Source: an uncultured Lachnospiraceae bacterium (lineage in GTDB: Bacteria > Bacillota_A > Clostridia > Lachnospirales > Lachnospiraceae). From it: DNA of 12,363 bases. Below, piece by piece: positions 5,933-12,363 of the stretch (positions are counted from its first letter, which is position 1; the number at the start of each line of letters is the position of its first letter). The notes under the pieces were generated by a model. The model was not told the DNA's origin. It did no database searches and saw only the letters and a program-made list of their open reading frames with translations. The translations under genes and the position numbers were made by a program. Location of the stretch: assembly GCA_947302185.1 (NCBI GenBank), contig CAMYVI010000050.1, forward strand, positions 1 through 12,363. Reading direction: 5' to 3'.

Positions 5933-7846
5933 TCAGCGAGCAGAATCGTTCTCCTCTAAAAGTATCTGCATTTTGTAGAGCGTTCTCGCAATTTTTCGGA
6001 GCACATTCCGCTCTGTCGCATTTTCCGAATTCAGCAGGTGCCTTTCCATTTCATCAAGGTCTGTATATTCACCAAAGAGCTTTCTGTCCAGCCTTGACAT
6101 GAGAACCTTATCCGTCCTGCTCTGCGTCTCCTCGGCCACTTCATAATAGAAATCCATGCGGCCCGTATCCAGTTTTTCAACATTGGACTCGCCGCTGAAA
6201 CTTGTCAGGTATCCGGGAACGATATCTGCGAGCGCCGTCTGAGGCAGAAGCCTCCTTCTCCCTTTCTTCATAAAAAGACGCCGGGGTACATTCAGAGCAT
6301 AGTCTATAAGAAGGGGATCGAGCATCGGAAACATATAGAGCATCCCTGCGTCGGCTGCACATGAGGCGGCAACAAGCGTTCTCGACTCCATTCCGCCTGT
6401 CAGAAGATTTTTTACCGGATCCCAACCGAAATAATTATACTTTTTCTCTCTGTCACGCGTAATTCGCTCTTCATATTCGGGTCTCGCTAAACTGAAGTCC
6501 CAACCGTTCGTCACTATGCCGTCCCAGGGTCGGTGATTATCCCATACAGCGGCCAGAGCCCGCCTGATGAATCCGAGAAATTTCTTAGGTCTGCCTCCCG
6601 ATACATAAAAAGCCTCGTTCAGAAAAGCCCTATACTCTCCGGCGTCAAGCAGAGCCGACGGACCGAATCTCATGGTAACGGCTTCATCCCCTCCCCATCC
6701 GCTGAAAACAGTTCTGATTCCTTTCTCCTTCAATGCATCAGTTGTATATGTAATAATATCCGCATCATATTCGCAGATATCTTTTCTCTCGATGTTCTTC
6801 AGATATTTCTCCGGATCCTCCGAGTCACGGCGGGGACGATAGAAGCAGGTATTTCCCTTCTCCTCGCAGAATCTGCGTATCACCTCTCTCTCATCCCTGA
6901 TCACTTCATCCCGCTTCTCGCGGATCGGATAATCTTCTTCGGACGGCGACCACGTTGCCAGGACCGGCATGTCCTTTCCGTTCTCCTCGGAATACTCATC
7001 CAGAATCGAAACAATTATTCCCGAATCAAGACCGCCTGAGAACTCAGCCCCGATTGCCTCCCCGCCGACAGCTTCCGCGCGGTTCTTCACAGCGTCGCGT
7101 ATCAACTTGGCATAAATCTTCCTGTACCGGCCGTCGCTTCTGCAAATAGGGACTTTCCTCATACCGGGGAACCAATACCTTTCGGAAGCCATATTTCCCG
7201 AAGAAGGATCAAGAAGTGTGACAGATCCGGCCTGAGATTTGAGAATATTTGCAAACAGCGTCTCTGTCCGGCTGGAAATGATTCCCATTACCAGATGTTC
7301 ATATAAATTCTTCTCATTGATCTCGATTCTGCATCCCTGCAGATCAAAAAACGGTCTGTAATCCGTCGAAACCGCCATAAAACTATCAGTGCGCAAAACG
7401 TACAGCGGGCGTACGCCCATATGATCTCTTAAAAGAAAAATCTGACCGCTCTTCTTATCGATCATGACAGCAGTGAAATCCGCGCTGAGACTTCTCAGAC
7501 CGGTAAATCCTTCTTTTTCATAGATCTTCACGAGCAGCTCCCCGTCGCTGAGCAGCTCCTGTCCCGGAAAACTGCCTCTGTTATAAATCATGGCATCGCA
7601 TACCGCGATCGTATGAGCTGTCTCTATCACACAAGGCGTTTCGGGAATTCCGATGTGGTCATTCCTCTGAATACTTCCGAGAATAATCTTCACATTGCCG
7701 ATTTCAAGACTTTTCTCCCCCATTGAAGGTTCAGAAGCTCCGCCTTCCCCATATCGTTCAAGACCGGTCTGCAAAACGCCTGCACAGGCAGTCATTTCCT
7801 GAAAATTCGGTTTTTTACAATTGACGATTGCGTAGATAGCACTCAT
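5933..7846 (-). CDS. Asparagine-synthetase-like lasso peptide cyclase (C protein)
   Basis: At 637 residues it has the two-domain architecture of class B asparagine synthetase. The N-terminal glutaminase-like domain (about 1-200) includes DHMGVRPLYV (141-150). The synthetase domain carries the ATP/PPi loop SGGLDS (270-275) and SGWGGDE (382-388), and later FPMLDPLLIDYALNVP. Residue 2 is Ser (MSAIYAIV), so the catalytic N-terminal Cys of true glutamine-dependent enzymes is missing. This fits a lasso cyclase, which adenylates an Asp/Glu side chain and closes a macrolactam with the peptide N-terminus rather than using glutamine ammonia. GGAGG lies eight bases before the ATG, and the start overlaps the VanZ-like stop by 4 nt. 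Linkage to separate B1 and B2 genes makes lasso cyclase far likelier than a housekeeping enzyme. The substrate peptide is not visible. Confidence 0.88.
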   Translation of the reverse strand: MSAIYAIVNCKKPNFQEMTACAGVLQTGLERYGEGGASEPSMGEKSLEIGNVKIILGSIQRNDHIGIPETPCVIETAHTIAVCDAMIYNRGSFPGQELLSDGELLVKIYEKEGFTGLRSLSADFTAVMIDKKSGQIFLLRDHMGVRPLYVLRTDSFMAVSTDYRPFFDLQGCRIEINEKNLYEHLVMGIISSRTETLFANILKSQAGSVTLLDPSSGNMASERYWFPGMRKVPICRSDGRYRKIYAKLIRDAVKNRAEAVGGEAIGAEFSGGLDSGIIVSILDEYSEENGKDMPVLATWSPSEEDYPIREKRDEVIRDEREVIRRFCEEKGNTCFYRPRRDSEDPEKYLKNIERKDICEYDADIITYTTDALKEKGIRTVFSGWGGDEAVTMRFGPSALLDAGEYRAFLNEAFYVSGGRPKKFLGFIRRALAAVWDNHRPWDGIVTNGWDFSLARPEYEERITRDREKKYNYFGWDPVKNLLTGGMESRTLVAASCAADAGMLYMFPMLDPLLIDYALNVPRRLFMKKGRRRLLPQTALADIVPGYLTSFSGESNVEKLDTGRMDFYYEVAEETQSRTDKVLMSRLDRKLFGEYTDLDEMERHLLNSENATERNVLRKIARTLYKMQILLEENDSAR

Positions 7847-8658
7847 TTATTTCCTCCGATGGTTTCCTCGGGCACTGAATCGATTTTGAAGACTTTTCTT
7901 CTTACATACATGGTAAGAATGCACTGAAGAAGAAATCCCGTCACATAATAGAGCTTCGTCACCGAAAAAGAATATGCAAAGAAATATTGAATCAGAAATT
8001 TCGAAAGTACACTCATGAGGTTGGCAAGAATCATCAATCCCGCAGCCCGTACTCCTACGGTACCGTGCACTTCATTATACATACCGAACACTTTATAGAT
8101 AAAGACCGAGATAACAGCGTGTGCGGGAATATATAAAATATAAGTGTGGACAAGCACCTCGGGGACACGCCAGAATATAAAATCGCCGAAGTCCCTGAAC
8201 TCCAAAATGACCATAGCTGCCCCGTATACGACCGTAACAGCTGCAGCATCGAAAAATTCGAGAGGGCCGAAATAACAAAGCATTCCGATCGCTCCGCCGA
8301 GTGTATTATTGAAAACGTCGTCAAACTCGCACAGGCCTCTCCCGGTCAAAAGCTGAACAATCTCTATCAAGACGGAAAAACACGTAATCCGCAGAATTAT
8401 TTTCCACTTTCTGTCATTTTCAAAAGCGCATGCCGCAAAGTATCCCATCGGTATACAAATGAGAATATTGATGACCAGGTAGTGAAAAGTATCTGTTCCA
8501 CCCGACAATGCATAGCGAATCTCCCAGAAAGGTATGAGATTCCACCTTCTGGGTCCGGGAGTCCTTATCAATAATGTATAGACTGAGAAAAACAGAAGAT
8601 ATGCAATGAACAGTGTCAGTGCTTTATGCTTTCCCATGTCTTTCCTGGAATCTATCAT
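7843..8658 (-). CDS. VanZ-like membrane protein embedded in the lasso operon, 271 aa
   Basis: The N-terminal half is a VanZ-like domain: an initial span, NLIPF (40-44), VINILICIPMGYF, then IEIVQLLTGRG followed by CEFDDVFNNTLGGAIG (about 98-125). The C-terminal half adds further hydrophobic spans and a basic tail, so it is longer than a minimal VanZ domain. It is locked into the operon: its ATG shares one base with the nucleotidyltransferase stop, and its own stop overlaps the cyclase start by 4 nt. No strong ribosome-binding site precedes it, which suggests translational coupling. VanZ-like genes are not part of the core lasso gene set. An immunity role or an envelope-modifying role is plausible, but neither is demonstrated by the sequence. 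Confidence 0.88.
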   Translation of the reverse strand: MIDSRKDMGKHKALTLFIAYLLFFSVYTLLIRTPGPRRWNLIPFWEIRYALSGGTDTFHYLVINILICIPMGYFAACAFENDRKWKIILRITCFSVLIEIVQLLTGRGLCEFDDVFNNTLGGAIGMLCYFGPLEFFDAAAVTVVYGAAMVILEFRDFGDFIFWRVPEVLVHTYILYIPAHAVISVFIYKVFGMYNEVHGTVGVRAAGLMILANLMSVLSKFLIQYFFAYSFSVTKLYYVTGFLLQCILTMYVRRKVFKIDSVPEETIGGNK

Positions 8659-9809
8659 CAGTCGATGTTATTGCGGTCCTTTCCGGTGAGAGTCCGATAG
8701 AGTTTATACGGTCCTCTCACAATATAATAGAGGAAAAAGAAACGGTCACTGAAATGGAATGTCTCAAAGTCTTTCTCGGAAGGATCGATCCTTCTCATCC
8801 TCTCCCTGTCTGTCAGAAGTCCTCTGCGCTCAAGTTCCGTGTCCAGGAAAGATCTGTATGCCATGAATACATCATCTTTCTGCCCGTTTGAGTTCGTGAG
8901 GACTCCAAGCATCTCCTCGGTGAGACGGCTTAATGTGATATCCCGTCCCTCATCGCCGCCGGTTACGAGATATACCAGAGCATACGAAGCACGCAATGCC
9001 CAGTCGAGCTCTTTCTCCTCCGCGAGAGACATGGCCGCTTTGCGGTCGACATCCGGATGTCTTGCCATTGTGTCAAAGTCCGTGAGCCACTTCATCCACA
9101 TATACCCGTGATGAACGCCGTGATAAGCAAGATAAACAAGCCACTCTTCCGGAGTATAGCCGGGCAGCTCCCTGCCGAAAAAGTCCACTGTACTATCGGC
9201 GTTATCGCAAGTCAGAATCTCAGCGGCTTTTATATCAGCCACACGCCAGTGCAGCTCAAGCTTTACTCCGTCCTTCGAGACAAAGTCATAGTCGTGGAAC
9301 TTACTCTCATATACTTCTGTCTGTTTCGCAGTTGCTACATACTCTTTGTTAGATGTGTATCCCTGTTCGGCAAGGATTTGTCTCGCCTTATCAAAATCCT
9401 CATGCGGTATCAGAAGATCTATATCAGTAGCATACCTGTATGTCGGATCATTATACAGCATCTTCGACAGAAGCACGCCTTTAAGGGGAACGGTTTTGAT
9501 GCCGCCTTCAGTGAAAGCCGTATAAAGTCTTACAAGTTCTCCGGTTTGTTTCATCGACTCAAAACGGTTTCTGTTTGCAGCTAAATAGAGAGTCCTGACG
9601 GCTTCATTTCCGCCGGCTTCAGGGAAGTGCTCTTTCAGATTCGTTGCAAAGAGACTGTAAACCTGATGCACATAAGCAATTCTTACAGCTTCATCCAGAT
9701 CTATACCGCTCCTGAAAATGCTCTCAGCTTTCCTGAGATATGCTTTAGGCATAGGCAGAATCGAACATAAATAAACAAATCTCTGCTCTTTCGTGATATC
9801 TGTTTTCAT
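8658..9809 (-). CDS. Family-5 nucleotidyltransferase (lasso tailoring enzyme), 383 aa
   Basis: The key block is VPLKGVLLSKMLYNDPTYRY followed by TDIDLLIP (about 107-135), with the catalytic Asp pair D129 and D131, and then KLELHWR (183-189). This is the NTP_transf_5 type of minimal nucleotidyltransferase found in many Firmicute lasso clusters beside the peptide kinase. It could transfer a nucleotide or other group onto the phosphorylated peptide, or help a further modification. The product here is unknown. An upstream in-frame start (9884) exists, but the ATG at 9809 overlaps the leader-peptidase stop as ATGA and leads directly into a normal N-terminus (MKTDITKEQRF), so I prefer it. The start probably depends on coupling, as no good ribosome-binding site is visible. 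Confidence 0.85.
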   Translation of the reverse strand: MKTDITKEQRFVYLCSILPMPKAYLRKAESIFRSGIDLDEAVRIAYVHQVYSLFATNLKEHFPEAGGNEAVRTLYLAANRNRFESMKQTGELVRLYTAFTEGGIKTVPLKGVLLSKMLYNDPTYRYATDIDLLIPHEDFDKARQILAEQGYTSNKEYVATAKQTEVYESKFHDYDFVSKDGVKLELHWRVADIKAAEILTCDNADSTVDFFGRELPGYTPEEWLVYLAYHGVHHGYMWMKWLTDFDTMARHPDVDRKAAMSLAEEKELDWALRASYALVYLVTGGDEGRDITLSRLTEEMLGVLTNSNGQKDDVFMAYRSFLDTELERRGLLTDRERMRRIDPSEKDFETFHFSDRFFFLYYIVRGPYKLYRTLTGKDRNNID

Positions 9810-10237
9810 GCAAATGTAGCGGTGACCGTGAACCGCTCTCTCCCTTCCTCTCCGGTTACATATATATCTCCTGCTCTCGTCCATGCATGCGCCTTCATTC
9901 CTCCGTCAGACTTCTTCGCCACGCCCATATATACAGTTGACGGAATATTTCCCAGTATCCTTTTTGCGGTGAAGGCGCATATAAGACACTCATTAGAAAA
10001 ATGAAGTTTCGGGATGACGGCACGAATCGCACGGCGGATAAGCAGTATCTGCTCACGTTTCTTTTCAGGAACCGGTTCGCATGGCGTTTCCTCTCCCATC
10101 TTTCCGAGCCTGCCCGCTATTGCGGAGAATTTCCGAAACCTGATGAGCATCTTATAATAAACTGCAAGCAGAAGAACCCGCACGCATAATAACTTCAGTG
10201 CGGGCGGGTAACTAAAAAATTTCGAAATTCTTTTCAT
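9806..10237 (-). CDS. Lasso peptide leader peptidase, transglutaminase-like B2 protein, 143 aa
   Basis: This is a compact transglutaminase-like cysteine protease of the size expected for a stand-alone B2. The catalytic triad is readable: Cys84 in NECLICAF, His117 in KAHAWT and Asp124 in RAGDIY. A second Cys (87) lies nearby. Residues 11-32 form a hydrophobic basic-flanked stretch, usual in B2 N-termini. B2 cuts the leader off the precursor while B1 holds it, freeing the amino group for ring closure by the cyclase. The start at 10237 is three bases after the B1 stop, with a weak GGAATAAGGT upstream. The order B1-B2 with a separate PqqD-like gene is typical of Firmicute and actinobacterial clusters, unlike the fused McjB of proteobacteria. 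Confidence 0.9.
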   Translation of the reverse strand: MKRISKFFSYPPALKLLCVRVLLLAVYYKMLIRFRKFSAIAGRLGKMGEETPCEPVPEKKREQILLIRRAIRAVIPKLHFSNECLICAFTAKRILGNIPSTVYMGVAKKSDGGMKAHAWTRAGDIYVTGEEGRERFTVTATFA

Positions 10238-10240
10238 ACC

Positions 10241-10510
10241 TTATTCCAGACTGAACAGGCCGCGATCGAGCCCGCTCTTTAAAAAGCTTTCTACCTGCTC
10301 GCTGCAGACAGACCGGTCGACATCATACTTTGCCGTCAGTTCATCGACCAGTTCCTCCAGTGTCTTCGCCTCCTCCAAAAGAGACCAGATTTCGCCTCCT
10401 GTCCTGCCCAGATTATAATATTTTCCGGACATGATATCCATCATAACGACTTCACCGTCCATATCCGCTGAAATAACGTCGGGTCTTCTCCTGTATTTCC
10501 TGTCACTCAT
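10241..10510 (-). CDS. PqqD-like leader-recognition protein (lasso B1), 89 aa
   Basis: It has the PqqD/RRE pattern: an N-terminal beta region (PDVISADMDGEVVMMDIMSGKYYNLGRTGGEIWSLL, split here over about residues 10-45), followed by helices with LEELVDELTAKYDVDR and a final helix ending SGLDRGLFSLE. The characteristic hydrophobic-x-x-Asn-x-x-G-x-x-IW block is present. PqqD-like proteins bind the leader peptide as an edge strand and present the precursor to B2 and the cyclase. GGAGG lies upstream of the ATG, which overlaps the kinase stop by 8 nt. Confidence 0.9.
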   Translation of the reverse strand: MSDRKYRRRPDVISADMDGEVVMMDIMSGKYYNLGRTGGEIWSLLEEAKTLEELVDELTAKYDVDRSVCSEQVESFLKSGLDRGLFSLE

Positions 10511-11420
10511 TTATAAAATCCTCCGCTGCCGCAAGCAGTTCCGACTCCGTTGTATCCTCATATCGGAACAGATGGGCTATTTTTAATTTTTTGGCTATAT
10601 CCGCACAGCTTTGAAAGTGCCGCTGCCTGCTCTCATTATCGACAAGCATATAAGTCCTGTACGTATGAAGCTGCATGAGAACCGCACGCTCCAGACCCTT
10701 TACCTCATCAATAAGAGGTCTGTCCTCCCTCTTTCCTTCTTTGGGAATCAGCTGAATAACACCGCAAAGCTCAACTTCATCATTGAGGAAATCGTCGTCT
10801 ACGTTCATAGCAAACTTAGTCCGGTCATTCTCATCATAAATCCTGTGATCTGTCTTATACCCTATACCGCCTCTCCTGACAGCATCCTCCCACAATTTCT
10901 GCTGGGGAAAAGACGGCTCGGCAACAACGACGCCTTCTTTTATCGAAACCGGCGTCACATCGTCCGTGACAAGCCGATATCCCTGCCGGATCGCCTCAGC
11001 TGCAATCGATGACTTGCCGGCACCCGACACGCCTGTAAACAGAATCGCCCTGCCGTCTTTCTGGACGCAGCTTCCGTGCATGGGAATCTGCTTTCTCTGG
11101 TGCATTATTGCTCCGAACGCAAGACCCGTAATGTAGGCCTGAATGAGCCCCTCATCATCCGCTTTGCCGGATTTTCGGTCCAATATAATATCGGTCCCGT
11201 GTCCCACATAGAGATCGGCTATCTCAAGATCTGTCCACATCTCATCTTTTCCGAACTTCGCATCAAGGTAGGTACGCACAGGCTCTCTTATCATGTCTCC
11301 GCTTACATCTCCGCACCTTACGCGAACGTCGCACTCTTCCGGGGAGAACTCCGCCGGCAGCATCTGCGCGATTTCAAAATCCGATTCAATATTAAAGCCA
11401 AATGCTCTGTACTGATACAT
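10503..11420 (-). CDS. HPr-kinase-like lasso peptide kinase, 305 aa
   Basis: The C-terminal two-thirds resembles the HPr kinase/phosphorylase nucleotide-binding core: HGS (His115), the P-loop GVSGAGKSS (130-138), and LVTDDVTPV (150-158) with an acidic pair D153/D154. The N-terminal region is not the serine-kinase sensor domain of true HPr kinases. In paeninodin-type clusters such proteins phosphorylate the C-terminal residue side chain of the lasso precursor (established for that family). That role is expected here because B1, B2, nucleotidyltransferase and cyclase follow in the same operon. The ATG is three bases after the ABC transporter stop, with a GAAGGA-type ribosome-binding site inside the ABC coding end. 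Confidence 0.87.
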   Translation of the reverse strand: MYQYRAFGFNIESDFEIAQMLPAEFSPEECDVRVRCGDVSGDMIREPVRTYLDAKFGKDEMWTDLEIADLYVGHGTDIILDRKSGKADDEGLIQAYITGLAFGAIMHQRKQIPMHGSCVQKDGRAILFTGVSGAGKSSIAAEAIRQGYRLVTDDVTPVSIKEGVVVAEPSFPQQKLWEDAVRRGGIGYKTDHRIYDENDRTKFAMNVDDDFLNDEVELCGVIQLIPKEGKREDRPLIDEVKGLERAVLMQLHTYRTYMLVDNESRQRHFQSCADIAKKLKIAHLFRYEDTTESELLAAAEDFINE

Positions 11421-11423
11421 AAA

Positions 11424-12363
11424 TCATCCGTCCTTCATTTTAGTCAGATAGCTCTCCGGATTCCCAAGCAGTTCTCCGGCACTGCCGTGCTCTGTCAGAC
11501 GTCCGTTTTCAATGACGAGTATATCATCTGCGGCCTGAATTGTCGACACACGATGCGCAACGAGAATAATCGTCATTTCATTCTTTAATTTGCGAAGTAA
11601 CTCGGCTATCAGCCTCTCATTTCCGAAATCGAGAGCGGAAGTGGCCTCATCCAGTATAAGGAGTTTCGGTGTGCCTGCTATTGCCCTGGCCAGAACGATC
11701 CGCTGAACTTCACCTCCCGAAAACATGACGCCGTCATCACCCATGCGCAAGTCGAGAGGCGACTGGCCATCCGCGCATTTTCTTACGAGAAATCCCATAG
11801 CCTCGCATCTTTCCAGCGCTCCGGCAATCTCAGCATCTGATATACCCGGATGAAAACGGGAAATGTTATCTCTGACCGATGCCGTGAGAATCATGGGACT
11901 CTGCGGAACATAGGCAATTTCTCCGGTCGAGTACTTAATCCTGATCGTGCCGCGTTCCGGCGTGAGGAATCCGAGAATCAGATCGACGACCGTGCTCTTC
12001 CCTGCACCGGACGGACCTGTGAAGGCTGTTATAGAGTTTTCGGCTATCTCAAATGTCACATCACTGAGCGAATTTTCCGAAGCATCCCGGTACCGGAAAG
12101 CGACACGGTCAAATGCGACTGCAATATCTCCGCCCTTCTTATCTGCATGTTTTCCCGCCTCTATACCGTCTCCGGTTCCGTCTGTTTTTCCTGCGGCCGG
12201 TGTGTCATATTCCGATTGCGTGTCCGACCGGCTCTCTTTCCCGGAAAATGCGCGCCTGTCTTCCGGATCCTTATTTCTCACTTCCCGCATGACTTTGTAT
12301 GCGGGCAAAGTTTCTCTTATGCCCTGAATATACTCCTGAGCTGCAGGTATGAGCGGCCATATC
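11424..12363 (-). CDS. ABC exporter, C-terminal part (lasso peptide exporter, D protein), partial at window edge
   Basis: The reading frame is open to the right edge. A TTG at 12308 could be mistaken for a start, but translation upstream of it continues (IWPLIPAAQEYIQGIRETLPAY), like the end of an ABC transmembrane domain, so the gene is truncated by the window, not short. A charged low-complexity linker of about 50 residues (roughly 12280-12130) joins it to a complete ATP-binding domain. Visible motifs are Walker A GPSGAGKST, Q-loop YVPQSP, signature FSGGEVQR, Walker B LLILDEATSALD and the H-loop AHR. The signature has Glu where Gln is usual. The protein is probably a fused TMD-NBD exporter like McjD, pumping out the mature lasso peptide and giving self-immunity. 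It is the first visible gene of the operon. Confidence 0.9.
   Translation of the reverse strand, partial: IWPLIPAAQEYIQGIRETLPAYKVMREVRNKDPEDRRAFSGKESRSDTQSEYDTPAAGKTDGTGDGIEAGKHADKKGGDIAVAFDRVAFRYRDASENSLSDVTFEIAENSITAFTGPSGAGKSTVVDLILGFLTPERGTIRIKYSTGEIAYVPQSPMILTASVRDNISRFHPGISDAEIAGALERCEAMGFLVRKCADGQSPLDLRMGDDGVMFSGGEVQRIVLARAIAGTPKLLILDEATSALDFGNERLIAELLRKLKNEMTIILVAHRVSTIQAADDILVIENGRLTEHGSAGELLGNPESYLTKMKDG

Noticed and set aside
5933..7846. Housekeeping asparagine synthetase
   Set aside because: There is no N-terminal catalytic Cys, and it overlaps genes of a lasso maturation set.
7843..8658. Glycopeptide (teicoplanin) resistance from the VanZ label
   Set aside because: There are no vanHAX or two-component genes in the window, and VanZ-like domains are widespread with no such role.
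12306..12308. TTG start making the ABC protein a stand-alone ATP-binding subunit of 294 residues
   Set aside because: The frame stays open upstream to the window edge and reads like the end of a transmembrane domain. The gene is cut by the window.

Overview
The window looks like a chromosomal accessory region of a low-to-moderate GC Firmicute, most likely a Clostridia/Lachnospiraceae-type gut or rumen bacterium. The basis is the strong AGGAGG-type ribosome-binding sites, one TTG start, tightly overlapping genes, and the families present (YfhO, VanZ-like, DUF6056-like, a Firmicute-style lasso-peptide gene set). The genus cannot be read from the sequence.

Left end (1-3530). A tiny minus-strand gene (65-178) encodes a 37-residue single-span membrane peptide, and its stop codon lies inside its own terminator hairpin. 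A 149-bp gap with candidate divergent promoters separates it from a plus-strand group. That group holds an anchored extracytoplasmic protein (328-873, TTG start), a polytopic DUF6056-like membrane protein coupled to it by a 4-nt overlap (870-2213), and a VanZ-like protein (2269-2751). After a 153-bp gap with a perfect 24-bp palindrome comes a very acidic protein with a 14-residue tandem repeat (2905-3477). A long bidirectional terminator (3481-3527) closes the group.

Right part (3576-12363, all minus strand). Eight genes are packed with gaps of 14 nt or less or with overlaps. In transcription order they are: an ABC exporter whose N-terminal part lies beyond the window, an HPr-kinase-like peptide kinase, a PqqD-like leader-binding protein (B1), a transglutaminase-like leader peptidase (B2), a family-5 nucleotidyltransferase, a VanZ-like membrane protein, an asparagine-synthetase-like cyclase (C), and a large YfhO-family membrane protein. 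B1, B2, C, kinase, nucleotidyltransferase and ABC exporter together are the hallmark of a paeninodin-type lasso-peptide pathway. Its expected product is a threaded peptide that is phosphorylated, perhaps further decorated, and exported.

The unusual point is that VanZ is inserted with overlapping stop/start codons between the nucleotidyltransferase and the cyclase, and that YfhO sits at the 3' end. Both are cell-envelope families, so the operon may combine peptide production with envelope self-protection or lipid-linked sugar supply. No precursor gene fits inside the visible operon. It should lie upstream of the ABC gene, off the right edge, or elsewhere. The plus-strand group is also rich in envelope proteins, but nothing in the sequence proves that it works with the lasso operon.
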